A stretch of 64,000 nucleotides of DNA from Calditrichia bacterium (GTDB lineage: Bacteria; Calditrichota; Calditrichia; RBG-13-44-9; J075): assembly GCA_020635015.1 (NCBI GenBank), contig JACKAP010000010.1, positions 1 to 64,000 on the forward strand. Direction: 5' to 3'. How positions within the stretch are numbered: position 1 is the stretch's first letter; every line of letters starts with the position of its first letter. Of this stretch, positions 9,290 to 18,756 are shown one piece after another. Position numbers and translations under genes: made by a program. The notes under the pieces were generated by a model that did not search any database, was not told the DNA's origin, and saw nothing but the letters and a program-made list of their open reading frames with translations.

Positions 9290-10116
9290 AAATATTCCGC
9301 GAAAGTGGGTTCATATCTTCTGAATATGGCAATACCGAGGAACAACAGCGCGGTATTGGCCGCAAATGTCAGCAGCAGCATCTCCCAGGAGGGCCAGCGG
9401 CCTTCGATCAGCAGGGTGCGGGCAAATTGAATCAGGTGGGTCAGGGGGTTCATTTGAATGATATACTTTCCGATACCGTCACCGACATATTCCGGCCGGT
9501 AGAAAATCGGGGTGGCAAAGAACAGCATTCTTAGAAACACCTGGTAGATATGCCGGAGATCCCGCACGTAGATGTAGAAAATCGATAGAAACATCGACAC
9601 CCAGAGAACGAACATCAATTGCATCAAGATCACAACCGGCAGCAGCAGCACCGGCCAGGACAGTTGGATGCCGAATGCGATTGCGATCCCCAGGCAGAAG
9701 ATCAAGGAGATCACAAATTCTACCGTATCGGCAATAACCGTTCCGATTACCAGCACTTCCTTGGGGAAGATAACATCGCTGGTCAATTTTTCCATCGAGC
9801 ACAGAATGCTCATGCCCCCGGCAGTGGTATTGGAGAAGTGGGTGTACTGCACCACGCCGATCAGCAGGTAGATGGCATAGTGATCGATTCCCTGCCCGGC
9901 CCGGAAACTAAAGATCGTGAACAGGATGGTCAGCATCAGCACCGGGTTCAGAAAACTCCACAGGAGTCCGAAAAAAGTGCTTTGATCTTTCAGCTTGAAG
10001 CGGGTTACGGCAATCTCTCGCATCAGATTCAAATAACTGCGGCTATACATCGGTATCATGTCAGCAATCCGTTTATTGTTGATATTCCTGTTGTTGCCAC
10101 TTTCCGGAAGCGTCAT
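9286..10116 (-). CDS. Polysaccharide ABC exporter, permease subunit (Wzm-like)
   Basis: This 276-residue ABC-2 type permease has six hydrophobic stretches after a short cytoplasmic N-terminus (REIAVTRFKLKDQSTFFGLLW). It pairs with the ATPase downstream (4-bp overlap) to move a lipid-linked glycan across the inner membrane. The given start overlaps the upstream glycosyltransferase by 44 bp and uses AAGGAA as a distant ribosome site. An internal Met at 10059 (MIPMYSRSYL) removes the overlap and is equally likely. Confidence 0.86.
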   Translation of the reverse strand: MTLPESGNNRNINNKRIADMIPMYSRSYLNLMREIAVTRFKLKDQSTFFGLLWSFLNPVLMLTILFTIFSFRAGQGIDHYAIYLLIGVVQYTHFSNTTAGGMSILCSMEKLTSDVIFPKEVLVIGTVIADTVEFVISLIFCLGIAIAFGIQLSWPVLLLPVVILMQLMFVLWVSMFLSIFYIYVRDLRHIYQVFLRMLFFATPIFYRPEYVGDGIGKYIIQMNPLTHLIQFARTLLIEGRWPSWEMLLLTFAANTALLFLGIAIFRRYEPTFAEYL

Positions 10117-10936
10117 ACCCGATCTTTTCCTTGATCCAGCGATCGAAAGCGTTCCGGTAAATGGATTGGGTGCCGAGGGAACCTCCGGATCTGAGCTTCC
10201 AGATGATCCAGTTTCGTTCGATCAGGCCGATCCCGTGTTTTTTCAAGATCCCTTTAATCCCCCGTTTTGAAGTGCTCAGCGGGCGATGGGTGGTAAAGCG
10301 CTCACCGTCGCAATGATTGCGATAGAGATACAGGCATTCCTTTACGGCTTTAAACACGGCGCCGTTTTCCGCCATGCTCCAGGGGAAGTCATAATCATCA
10401 GAGGCTTTCAGCACCGTTTCGTCGATGCCACCGATCTCCGCCCATTTCGATTTTCGCCAGCAGAGCAGGTGCTTGGCCGGGGACCCCCACTTAAAATCGC
10501 TCATCTTGAAACTGTCTCTGCTTTCATACACCTTGCTAATCGGCTCATTTTTTTCATCGATGAACCGCCGGGAAGAATGAAAAAAATCGACGCCGGGATT
10601 TTCCCGGATCTCCCGGTTTAGTACCGCGACGGCATTTTCCGCCCACATGTCGTCACCCAGCAGGATGGCGGCAAACGGGGTTTTGGCATGGGCCACACCG
10701 CTGTTGATCGCCCCGGCAAATCCCCGGCGCTGATTGGTGATCAGGGCAATGCGCGCATCACCCAGCGGCGCCTCCAGCAGGGACCGGAATTTCTCCTGAT
10801 CCGCCGGCTCCACGACAATGACCATTCTCCAATTGGGATCGCTCTGATCGACGATCGATTGCACCGCCGCATTCATGAAGGCTTTAACATAATATTTGAG
10901 CGGCAGCACCACGGTTACCAACGGCGTTTCCATCAT
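10073..10936 (-). CDS. Glycosyltransferase family 2
   Basis: This 287-residue protein starts VTVVLPLKYYVKAFMNAAVQSI, the usual GT2 Rossmann opening. The acidic metal site reads LLGDDMW, and the acceptor region includes FKWGSPAKHLLCWRKSKW and GIDETVLKASDDYDFPWSM. It probably transfers a nucleotide-activated sugar in the cytoplasm. It is joined to the next upstream GT2 gene by a 4-bp ATGA overlap. Confidence 0.85.
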   Translation of the reverse strand: MMETPLVTVVLPLKYYVKAFMNAAVQSIVDQSDPNWRMVIVVEPADQEKFRSLLEAPLGDARIALITNQRRGFAGAINSGVAHAKTPFAAILLGDDMWAENAVAVLNREIRENPGVDFFHSSRRFIDEKNEPISKVYESRDSFKMSDFKWGSPAKHLLCWRKSKWAEIGGIDETVLKASDDYDFPWSMAENGAVFKAVKECLYLYRNHCDGERFTTHRPLSTSKRGIKGILKKHGIGLIERNWIIWKLRSGGSLGTQSIYRNAFDRWIKEKIGYDASGKWQQQEYQQ

Positions 10937-11868
10937 GGTCCTTTCGTTTTGTAAACTTCATATCGTAAGCCCGACCGGCTCAGCAAGAACCCTGACGCGT
11001 ACGCGATATTGCTCAGGTAATGCATCGCTGTGGATCGAAAGGGACGCCGGAAAGGCTTGGCGATCAACAAGACGGCCCCGGCAGCATTTTTCAACAGCAG
11101 CTGCCAACAACGCCGCTGCATTTCCTCCATGGATGGGTGGTCGGCACCGGGCAGTTTTTTGCTGAGCATCAGGTAAGTGGTATGTCCGTTGCGGAAGATA
11201 TGCTTTAACACGCCCCGAAAAGTCGCTTTTGAAGCGGTGATCACTTCAAAGGCTTTCGCTTCCCGGCACCAAACAATTTTGCGCCCCTGCCGTTTCAACA
11301 CTTCAAAAAAGACCGTGTCTTCACCGCCGCTCAAGCCGAAATCCGGATCAAACGGCATCGGCATATCCCGGATGATCGAACGCCGAAAAAGGCAGCTGCG
11401 GGTGCTGTGCACAAAATTGTCGTCTGAAGCGGTTGGCGGGTCGGGGAAATTGAACAACGGAAGCCGGCGAATGTATTCCGGAGTTTCGGGAGGAAAAATT
11501 CGCATAACCGGCCCCATCACCACGTCTGCCTGGCAGGCGAGCAGGGTTTTGTAAAGATTGAGCAGCCAGTGGGGATCGGCATATTCATCATCATCGATGG
11601 TGGCAATATAATCGCCCGCCGCCAGGGATGCGCCCCGGTTCCTCGCCAGGGCAATGTTTTGGCGCGGCTCAACCGCATATTGCAACCGCAGTTTCTCAGC
11701 CGAAAAGGATTTGGCAATCTCCTCCGCACTCCCCCGGGCATCATTGTCGATCACAACAACCCTAATCGTAAATTGACCATCGGTGACCTGGTCTACGAGC
11801 GATTGCAGCAGTTTTTGCAGCAGCTGCGGCCTTCGGTAGGTGGCGATGCAGATATCGATTTGCTTCAT
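10933..11868 (-). CDS. Glycosyltransferase family 2
   Basis: This GT2 enzyme of about 311 residues begins MKQIDICIATYRRPQLLQKL and has the metal motif ATIDDDEYAD, then RRSIIRDMPMPFDPDFGLSGGEDTVF, the acidic acceptor segment. The reading frame is open 33 codons further upstream, but that part is derived from a palindromic repeat. The start at 11868 is therefore preferred because it sits exactly at the GT2 fold. The gene is followed by another GT2 with a 4-bp overlap. Confidence 0.85.
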   Translation of the reverse strand: MKQIDICIATYRRPQLLQKLLQSLVDQVTDGQFTIRVVVIDNDARGSAEEIAKSFSAEKLRLQYAVEPRQNIALARNRGASLAAGDYIATIDDDEYADPHWLLNLYKTLLACQADVVMGPVMRIFPPETPEYIRRLPLFNFPDPPTASDDNFVHSTRSCLFRRSIIRDMPMPFDPDFGLSGGEDTVFFEVLKRQGRKIVWCREAKAFEVITASKATFRGVLKHIFRNGHTTYLMLSKKLPGADHPSMEEMQRRCWQLLLKNAAGAVLLIAKPFRRPFRSTAMHYLSNIAYASGFLLSRSGLRYEVYKTKGP

Positions 11869-11886
11869 TTCATTTTTAACTGAAAG

Positions 11887-11985
11887 ATGTTGGATGTTTC
11901 CCGAAAGCTTTCGGGATGGATGTTGGATGTTGGATGAAAATTGCCGTGAATATCCACCATCTAACATCCAACATCAAACAATGCA
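11887..11985. repeat. Palindromic repeat built on ATGTTGGATGTTGGATG
   Basis: Units of GATGTTG and their inverse (CATCTAACATCCAACATC) surround a small perfect hairpin CCCGAAAGCTTTCGGG. It fills the gap between two glycosyltransferase genes. It creates a false N-terminal extension of the downstream GT2 gene. Confidence 0.6.
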
Positions 11986-11986
11986 A

Positions 11987-13036
11987 TTATCTTTGGTTCA
12001 AATAGATCATGTGGTACCTGTAATTCAAATTCTGCGTGCCGGTGCCGCCGGCATTCCGCCGGGTATGGTGCAGGGCCTGCTGAAAGGTCATGCTGCCGGC
12101 CTGATATTGGCGGATGGCTTCCTGCAAAGCGGTCAAAACCGGGCTTTCGGTCTGGTAGGCGAGCATTTTCGCGGTAAATTCCGCATCTTCCAACTGGTAA
12201 TAAAATCGGCCATGCGAGATATGATAAATTTTCCGGCGATTAAAATAAGTCGGGAAAGGGGTCACTTTTTGCAGTTCCTTCCCCAGCTCGCACACGCCCG
12301 GGATCTCACAGATGTGCACATCTTCGAAATACAGCTCATGCCCTTTCAGGAACCAGTTGTAGCGCCGGGCAAATTCCTTTTTCATGAAGAACACATCTTC
12401 CGCAACGTAGCGTGGGGCCCGGGTATATCCCCGGTGATCGGGTTTCAGTTGGCGGCGGCATCCGAAGCCCCAAAAATTCAGCAGGTTCTCCCGCAAGGCC
12501 GCCCGGTTGCGGGTGAGAAACCGCTCGCTGTAAAAGCACCAATGATTGGCCTGCTTGATATTGAGTTCCTTGAGATAATCATCATAATCCCGCGGATTGC
12601 TCCGCTCCAGCGCCGGAGCGATATCTTCATAACTGATGCGGGAGCGGGTGAGATTGCCGAATAAAATATCCAACGGTTCCCGGCCGAGCACCTCCAGAAC
12701 CTGCTCCACGTAATCCGCATCGAAAAATTCCTCCATGTGCAGCGCCATGAAATAGTCATGCAGATCATCCTGCTCCAGCAGGAAGCTGTGGAACTCATAT
12801 AAATTCCAGATCGGATATTTCCCCAGAAAGAATGCTTTATCGATGCTGAAAAACCGGTATTCGAATTCCGGCTGAACCGCCAGCCGGGAAAAGACTTCCG
12901 CTTCGTCCATCGGGGTCTGGTTATAGAAAAACACGTTGAATGATTTACGGGTCTGCAAATTGAACGAATGAACCAGCATATTCAGGTAGGAAATGTCTTT
13001 GATCGGGTCGATCGTTACGATAAAACTGAGTTTCAT
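11987..13036 (-). CDS. Putative glycosyltransferase (GT-A-like)
   Basis: This 349-residue protein opens MKLSFIVTIDPIKDISYLNMLVHSFNLQT, like an inverting GT-A enzyme. A possible acidic site is HMEEFFDADYVEQVL. The rest, including FWGFGCRRQLKPDHRG and RYVAEDVFFMKKEF, does not match a family I can name. It ends in a long helix-rich tail. Lying between known transferases, with 8 bp to its upstream neighbour, it very likely acts on the same glycan. The function is a guess based on fold-like features and context. Confidence 0.6.
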   Translation of the reverse strand: MKLSFIVTIDPIKDISYLNMLVHSFNLQTRKSFNVFFYNQTPMDEAEVFSRLAVQPEFEYRFFSIDKAFFLGKYPIWNLYEFHSFLLEQDDLHDYFMALHMEEFFDADYVEQVLEVLGREPLDILFGNLTRSRISYEDIAPALERSNPRDYDDYLKELNIKQANHWCFYSERFLTRNRAALRENLLNFWGFGCRRQLKPDHRGYTRAPRYVAEDVFFMKKEFARRYNWFLKGHELYFEDVHICEIPGVCELGKELQKVTPFPTYFNRRKIYHISHGRFYYQLEDAEFTAKMLAYQTESPVLTALQEAIRQYQAGSMTFQQALHHTRRNAGGTGTQNLNYRYHMIYLNQR

Positions 13037-13043
13037 GGCTTTG

Positions 13044-14138
13044 CTAGCCCCCGAAGTGCTGGCGGATTAATTTGTCATACACTTCCACCCGTTTATCCCA
13101 GGTATGATGGTTCAGGATGTAATCGACCGCCTGCGCCCGGTTCCAATCTTTCCCGGCCGCCTCCACGATTTTCTCCGCCATCAGTTCCATGTTGCCGCTT
13201 TCGACCACAAACCCCAGGTTCGATTCCCGGGCGAGGTAGTCGTTGGGAAACCCGCCTTCACTGACATAGGGTAAGCCGGCCCGCAGGTAATGATAGATCT
13301 TGGTGCTTTCATTATTGTGCATAAACGGCCCGGCGGAGACCACGATGCCGACATCGGCGTGGTGAAAATAATCCCAGGATGCTTCGTAGGGAATAATGCC
13401 TTTGTAAGTAACATAACGGCTGTCCAGCCTGCTGACGTCCCCGGGACCGAACATATAGAGCCGCACCCCGCGCTCCGCCAGCATTCTCCCCAACAGATTT
13501 AATTTGCCGACCAGCACCGCGTTTGCCTCCGGCTGGGAATTATGGTTATAGACATTTCCGGCAAAGATGCACACCTTCTGGTTGGTGTCGGGGAAGGGAT
13601 TGGGGCCGGGGCCGGGAATCTCCCGGTCCACTCCGCCCGGCACCAGGAGCAGCTTCTCCCCGGCGCCGTGGCACTCGACCCACAGCTCTTTTGCTTTTTC
13701 GCTGAGCACGGTGATGTATCTGCTATGGGCCGTGATACGTTCCTGGCAGGCATAAAATCCTTCACGAACTTTCCCGTAAAAATAAATGCCTTCCATTTCA
13801 TGAGGACCGACCACCGACCCTAATTTGGAGATGATAAACGGATGGTTTTGCCCCCGGTATTTTTCCAGGGTTTCGAATCCGGCGGTAAACAGGGTCTTGA
13901 CGACGTCATAATCGGACCAGTCGGTTTTGGCGATCGGTTTGCGCTGTAAATTCGGCGCCATCTGAACCGGCTTTTTGCCATTCCACCACTTCAGCCATCT
14001 CGGTTCATTGGTCAGTATATCGACCTGGTGGCCGCATCTGGCCAGCGCTTCCGCGATTTTAATCCAGCGGATATAGGCCATGTCGATCAGCGCCAGGGGC
14101 TTCCGCCAGGCGTTGTAAATCACTGCTATTTTTGCCAT
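13044..14138 (-). CDS. Glycosyltransferase, GT4-like
   Basis: This 364-residue GT-B fold transferase has an N-terminal domain MAKIAVIYNAWRKPLALI followed by RWIKIAEALARCGHQVDILTN. Its C-terminal donor domain contains VCIFAGNVYNHNSQPEA, VRLYMFGPGDVSRL and SAGPFMHNNESTKIYHYLRAGLPYVSEGG (split here for length). The late segment with N-E-S-T-K-I-Y-H-Y-L replaces the common E-x7-E, as in some GT4 subfamilies. It belongs to the same minus-strand run as the exporter. Confidence 0.78.
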   Translation of the reverse strand: MAKIAVIYNAWRKPLALIDMAYIRWIKIAEALARCGHQVDILTNEPRWLKWWNGKKPVQMAPNLQRKPIAKTDWSDYDVVKTLFTAGFETLEKYRGQNHPFIISKLGSVVGPHEMEGIYFYGKVREGFYACQERITAHSRYITVLSEKAKELWVECHGAGEKLLLVPGGVDREIPGPGPNPFPDTNQKVCIFAGNVYNHNSQPEANAVLVGKLNLLGRMLAERGVRLYMFGPGDVSRLDSRYVTYKGIIPYEASWDYFHHADVGIVVSAGPFMHNNESTKIYHYLRAGLPYVSEGGFPNDYLARESNLGFVVESGNMELMAEKIVEAAGKDWNRAQAVDYILNHHTWDKRVEVYDKLIRQHFGG

Positions 14139-14215
14139 AAATTCAACTCTTAGGGCGTGTTTGAAAAGTATATGAGGCGTTATGATGGCGCAGAATTATC
14201 ATATTTTGAGTCAGC

Positions 14216-14352
14216 AACTCATCCCCCCCGCCCCTTCTCTTGAAAAGAGAAGGGGAGCCTTAGTGCCTAGAAAAAAACAAATTCAAACTATTAATTTATT
14301 AAACCTAAGCTCCCCCTCTCTTCGCAAGAGAGGGGGCCGGGGGGTGAGTTCA
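14216..14352. repeat. Twin-hairpin intergenic repeat (CCCCTTCTCTT type)
   Basis: Two hairpins, CCCCTTCTCTTgaaaAGAGAAGGGG and CCCTCTCTTcgcaAGAGAGGG, lie inside outer inverted words AACTCATCCCCCC and GGGGGGTGAGTT. It fills the gap before the carbamoyltransferase stop codon. A related sequence lies at 33664-33747. Confidence 0.6.
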
Positions 14353-14355
14353 TAC

Positions 14356-16044
14356 TTAGTTCGTTTCGTGGTCGCCTGCAATTAAAAAAGGCCCCAGGGC
14401 AAGATAATCCAGCTTCGACTTCCGGAATGCCCGGATGGCGTCTTCCGGGGTGCAAACGATCGGTTCCTCGTGCATGTTGAAGGAAGTGTTGATCACAGTG
14501 GGAATACCGGTCATCTCATAGTAGGCAGTTAAAATATCATGAAGGCCGGGATTTTCCGCATTACTGAGAATCTGCGGGCGGGCGGTGCCGTCGACATGCA
14601 CCGCGGCGGGAGATTCCCGCCGCATCAGTTCGGTGCAATCACAGGTGATGGTCATAAACCGGGCCGGAAAGAGTAATCTGCGGATATTGGTGAAGCGGGT
14701 ATCGCAGTGCTCGATCAGGGTGAGCGGCGCAAACGGCATGAATTCGGTACGGCCCAGCTTTTGGTTGAGCCAGGTATTGACCGCGGGATCGGTCGCCGGA
14801 TAAAGGATGGAACGGTTGCCCAGGGCCCGGGGACCGTACTCCATCGCGCCGTCGAAACGGGCGACAATCTTGCCTCCGGCGAGCAGTTCGGCAATGGTTC
14901 CAGCGATATTTTGCGGCCGGAGCGGCCGGATGCCGGCATTTTGCAGCGCCTGTTTCAATTGATCCTCCGTAAATTCCGGGCCGAGATAGCAGGTTTCCCA
15001 CGCCGCGGAGGAAATCAACTTGCGCCGGTAAAGTTCCGCAAAAATAGCGCCGACAGCAGTCCCGCCATCCCCCATATTGGGATGGATGAAGACGGCATCT
15101 ACCGGGTCGAGACCGGCGATGCGCTGATTCATCTTCACATTGGCGGCGACGCCTCCGGCGAGCACCACCTTGCGCAGCCCGGTTTTTTGCAGCCAATATG
15201 CGGCGATCCTGGCGGCGATTTCCTCCAGAACCAATTGATAGGCGGCGGCAACATCTTCCCGGGAATATTCCCGCGCGAGATGACCGGCAAGCTGCGGATC
15301 CATCCCGCAGCGGTATTGAAAATTACCATCCTCAACCGCAAAACGCCTGGCGAGAACGCCATATATCACCGCGGGATCGCCGTGCGCTGCCAATCCGACG
15401 ATCTTGCCTTCATGCCGCCCGGCCCGGAAACCCAGCGCCTTGGTAACCTGGGCGTAAAACAGGCCCAGGGAATGGGGGTAGGTGAATTCCTGTAAGGTTT
15501 CCAGACCGGATTCGCTGCAGCGCACCACCGAACCGGCCAATCCGCCGCCATACCAATCAAACGTCAGGGCGAGCGCGTCCTGGAATCCGCTGCTGAAATA
15601 GGCGGAACAGACATGGGAATGATGATGCTCAATCCGCTGGAGCGGGCAGGTAAATCCCATCTCCTTCAACCCCTGCTCCAATTGCAGATGAAAACGCCGG
15701 TGGTTGCGGATCGCCTGATATTGCCAGCGAAAGTATGCTAGGATATGGCGGCTTTTTTCGCCCCGGGTACAGCCGTTGTTTCCGGTGAACCATAAGTCGC
15801 GGCTAAAGCCGGATAATATCCGCCATCCCTCCACATACCAGGGCATAAAGGGATAGGCCACATGGTCAACATCAGCGGCGGTAAGCCCGGCCTGATTCAG
15901 CAGGCGCTGCACCGCTTTTCCCGGAAAACCGCTTTGCAGCTTTATCCGGGTCAGCCGTTCCTCGGCAATTGCCGTCAGCCTGCCATGATCGTATAATGCC
16001 GCCGTCGCATCGTTATCTAAAGATGAAATTCCCAGAATCCGCAT
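14356..16044 (-). CDS. Carbamoyltransferase of the NodU/CmcH family
   Basis: This 562-residue protein starts MRILGISSLDNDATAALYD, the ASKHA-fold nucleotide-binding entry of the N-terminal YrdC-independent carbamoyltransferase domain. It shows HHHSHVCSAYFSSGF (metal-binding histidines), VLAGGVAANVKMN and the C-terminal domain RFDGAMEYGPRALGNRSIL. Enzymes of this family use carbamoyl phosphate and ATP to carbamoylate sugar hydroxyls (NodU on Nod factors) or antibiotics. Here it most likely carbamoylates a sugar of the exported glycan. The length is normal. It reads with the deacetylase-like gene 23 bp upstream. Confidence 0.9.
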   Translation of the reverse strand: MRILGISSLDNDATAALYDHGRLTAIAEERLTRIKLQSGFPGKAVQRLLNQAGLTAADVDHVAYPFMPWYVEGWRILSGFSRDLWFTGNNGCTRGEKSRHILAYFRWQYQAIRNHRRFHLQLEQGLKEMGFTCPLQRIEHHHSHVCSAYFSSGFQDALALTFDWYGGGLAGSVVRCSESGLETLQEFTYPHSLGLFYAQVTKALGFRAGRHEGKIVGLAAHGDPAVIYGVLARRFAVEDGNFQYRCGMDPQLAGHLAREYSREDVAAAYQLVLEEIAARIAAYWLQKTGLRKVVLAGGVAANVKMNQRIAGLDPVDAVFIHPNMGDGGTAVGAIFAELYRRKLISSAAWETCYLGPEFTEDQLKQALQNAGIRPLRPQNIAGTIAELLAGGKIVARFDGAMEYGPRALGNRSILYPATDPAVNTWLNQKLGRTEFMPFAPLTLIEHCDTRFTNIRRLLFPARFMTITCDCTELMRRESPAAVHVDGTARPQILSNAENPGLHDILTAYYEMTGIPTVINTSFNMHEEPIVCTPEDAIRAFRKSKLDYLALGPFLIAGDHETN

Positions 16045-16067
16045 GAATCTACAAAACCAAACTTTCG

Positions 16068-17525
16068 TTATTGGGCATGCATCAGAAAAACGTTATTGGA
16101 GACGGCATCGATGGTTTTCAATTGCCCCAGGCCGGAAATTCTCCCGATGAAATCTTTATAATGATCGATCCAGTACTGAGCATAGCAGTCATGCAGACCG
16201 ATGGCGGTAAAGTCATTCTCCTGAATGGTTTTCAATGCTTTTTCCTCCCATTCCCGGAAAGTCATTTGCTCGCGGTACAGCGACCAATCATCAAACTGCA
16301 TCGGAATTTTCACCAGCCGGTTTTCCAGAACCGGGCTCCGGGTATTGGCGGGGGACATCCAGCATCCAAACCACTCGAAATTATAAAAGCAGAGATTGCG
16401 GTCGCTCAGTTCATCGGTTAAAACCGACTGGGGCGCCCGGTAGCCTTTCAGGCGGTAATCGACCGTGCGGCAGCGCTGCAATTGCCGGCCCCTATTTCTG
16501 AACGGGGTTTTCGCGATCAGGCGCCGCGCCGGCCCATTCAGCTTCGGATGCCGCTTGAGAAACGCCCAGACAAAGGGAACCTTATGATCGAAGGAATGAA
16601 ACGCCAGGCTATGCCCGCCGGAGGCGATATCCCCCCGCACCTCCTCCAAAAGCTGCCCGACCACATTATAGGTGACCTGAATCCCTGCCCGCGCTTCGAT
16701 ATCCAGCATTCTCCGTAAATATTGCGGTGCCATTTCATTCGCAAACCGGACCAGTTCGCGATCAATCCCGGCATGCCCCAATCCTTTTTCGGTATCATGA
16801 TAGATGCAGATGGTCTTCCCGGAGGTCAGGGTCTCGGTTTTGGGTTCCGGAGCGACCACCTTGCTTCGATTCTCCGCCAGATCGATCACCCACCAGTTCC
16901 CTTCCCGCGAAGTCCGGTAATGCCTGGTAACCGCCCGGTCGTAAATCCGGTCGAACAGCTCTCTTTGCACATTGCGGGAGGGATCGGAATGCTGCAAAAC
17001 GAAATCGGCGCTGGGGATGCATACCTGGCGGAGATGATTTTCCAGGGCAAAATTCAGGATGCTGTTCAACAGCAGATACGGCCACCCTTTAAACCGGTTC
17101 TCGATGCGGGTTTTATACTGCCGCCTTCGGGAAATACGCTGCACGATATCGGACAGGTGGTTATTGGTATACAAGCGACCATCGGATATGATCAGGTTGG
17201 CGGTGGCAATCTGGCCGGGTCTCCCCAGATGCTGCTGATGCCACACCAGGTCATCGTCGAAGAAAAGCTCCCGGGGAAATTCATCTAAAACCGCATCACC
17301 GGCATACAGCACAATTTCCCATAGTTGATCGGGAAGAACCCGCCCGGTCATCCGCCGGGCCATCTTATACCCGTCGGGGCCGCAGCGCGGTAAGAAGAAG
17401 GATTTATGCGGAAAAAAGTAGCGCGGTTTATACCCGGCCTGAAGGAACGCTTCCCGGCTTTGCGACGAAAAATCCCGGTATCTGGTCACGCACGCCGTGT
17501 CCGGCAGGATGCGAGGAGCGGTCAT
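16068..17525 (-). CDS. Polysaccharide-deacetylase-like protein
   Basis: This 485-residue protein has an unassigned N-terminal half. From about residue 235 it has a NodB-like arrangement: ICIYHDTEKGLGHAG (first Asp region), then TYNVVGQLL and GHSLAFHSFDHK, resembling the H-S-x-D-H metal motif of carbohydrate esterase family 4. A later RLKGYRAPQSVLTDEL matches the R-A-P motif of such enzymes. It may remove N-acetyl groups from glycan precursors in the cytoplasm; no signal peptide is visible. Its start overlaps the glycerophosphotransferase-like gene by 4 bp. Confidence 0.7.
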   Translation of the reverse strand: MTAPRILPDTACVTRYRDFSSQSREAFLQAGYKPRYFFPHKSFFLPRCGPDGYKMARRMTGRVLPDQLWEIVLYAGDAVLDEFPRELFFDDDLVWHQQHLGRPGQIATANLIISDGRLYTNNHLSDIVQRISRRRQYKTRIENRFKGWPYLLLNSILNFALENHLRQVCIPSADFVLQHSDPSRNVQRELFDRIYDRAVTRHYRTSREGNWWVIDLAENRSKVVAPEPKTETLTSGKTICIYHDTEKGLGHAGIDRELVRFANEMAPQYLRRMLDIEARAGIQVTYNVVGQLLEEVRGDIASGGHSLAFHSFDHKVPFVWAFLKRHPKLNGPARRLIAKTPFRNRGRQLQRCRTVDYRLKGYRAPQSVLTDELSDRNLCFYNFEWFGCWMSPANTRSPVLENRLVKIPMQFDDWSLYREQMTFREWEEKALKTIQENDFTAIGLHDCYAQYWIDHYKDFIGRISGLGQLKTIDAVSNNVFLMHAQ

Positions 17526-18751
17526 GCCGTTGCCGCTCCGGTATGATTCATATTTTCGACCATAATATGCACCGCGGCTTTTGTCGCATCGCTGCGCCCG
17601 GTCATCAGGCGGCCGGCGGTTGAATTTGCGCTTGATTTGCCGGAGCCATTCGCGGTCAATTGCTGCAGTATCTCCCGGATATTCTCCGGGGATGCAGCGG
17701 TAAAGGCATTTTGCTTTAGCTGCGCGATCCGGTTTGCATCCATGGTATTGCGCACTTCCGCCGTGGGGAAATAATAAATGACCGGTTTATCCAATAACAT
17801 AAAATTGAACGCGCGGCTGGAAATATCGGTGATGAGAACATCGCAATATTTGAGCGCGGGAATATCATCCACATCATAATCGATCATCACGTTTTCATAA
17901 CCGGCAAATTTTTGCAATTGTTTTTTCCAGTCGATGCCTCCGGCCATTATTTTATTGTAAGAACAGGCATGCAGCTTCACGACGGTATTCAGATCCATTT
18001 GGGTGAGAATCGCCATGACCCGGTCAACATAATCCCGGCCCTGGTTTTCCAACAGATTCAAGCCGGACCAGGAGGGCGCAAACAGCACATTTACTTTCTG
18101 CCGCCGCGGTGCCAATTCCCGCAGGTAATGCCCGGAATCTTCATCCAGGAGACTTAACCTGTCGAGGTACGGCATTCCAATGTGATACATTTTGGGGGTG
18201 GCGAATTTATCGTAATAGTGCGCTCTAATAAGCTCAATGTCGCTTTCATCATTCAGCAGGATAATATCGAAATCCTTCGCCGTTTTCCGGAACAGACGGG
18301 GTTTCAGCCAGCGGTGGTTGATCATGATTCCGTGTTGCAATAAGCATTTTTGACTCTTTCGCAGCAGGAACTTTGCAAATACATCATTATACACCACCAG
18401 GTCGAATTTTTCCCACAGCACTTGCCACGAGAAATGGATTTTCCCCACCGGGATATGGAGCTGTGACCGGGCGAATTCCCGCAATTGTTGGAGGGATTTT
18501 CGGGAAAAATGCGGATGCGGCAGAAGAATGAAAACCACTTCGTATTCATCCGGCGCTTTCAGCAATTCGGCGATAATCGTCTGGTATTGCTGGGCCAGAT
18601 GAATGGAATAGGCCTGAAAAGCAATCCGCTTCCGCTGCGCCGGCTGTCCCCGGAAAAGGGGCGCCAGGCGGAACATCCCGGCGGCATTCAAGATAGACTC
18701 GAGCAGCACCCGGCAACCGATCAGAAACTGGATTTGGATTTGCTGTATCAT
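17522..18751 (-). CDS. CDP-glycerol glycerophosphotransferase-like protein
   Basis: This 409-residue protein matches the TagB/TagF-like family. It has NVLFAPSWSGLNLLENQG, VVKLHACSY, and the late motif YCDVLITDISSRAFNFMLLD followed by KPVIYYFP. Family members transfer glycerol phosphate or similar units from CDP-alcohols when making teichoic acids or phosphate-bearing O-antigens, working at the membrane. No CDP-glycerol synthase is in the window, so the donor is uncertain. It is coupled to the deacetylase-like gene by a 4-bp overlap and preceded by repeat C2. Confidence 0.82.
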   Translation of the reverse strand: MIQQIQIQFLIGCRVLLESILNAAGMFRLAPLFRGQPAQRKRIAFQAYSIHLAQQYQTIIAELLKAPDEYEVVFILLPHPHFSRKSLQQLREFARSQLHIPVGKIHFSWQVLWEKFDLVVYNDVFAKFLLRKSQKCLLQHGIMINHRWLKPRLFRKTAKDFDIILLNDESDIELIRAHYYDKFATPKMYHIGMPYLDRLSLLDEDSGHYLRELAPRRQKVNVLFAPSWSGLNLLENQGRDYVDRVMAILTQMDLNTVVKLHACSYNKIMAGGIDWKKQLQKFAGYENVMIDYDVDDIPALKYCDVLITDISSRAFNFMLLDKPVIYYFPTAEVRNTMDANRIAQLKQNAFTAASPENIREILQQLTANGSGKSSANSTAGRLMTGRSDATKAAVHIMVENMNHTGAATA

Positions 18752-18756
18752 ATTTT

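Noticed and set aside
14707..15495. Plus-strand open frame of 262 codons
   Set aside because: It is antisense to the carbamoyltransferase, whose catalytic motifs are intact.
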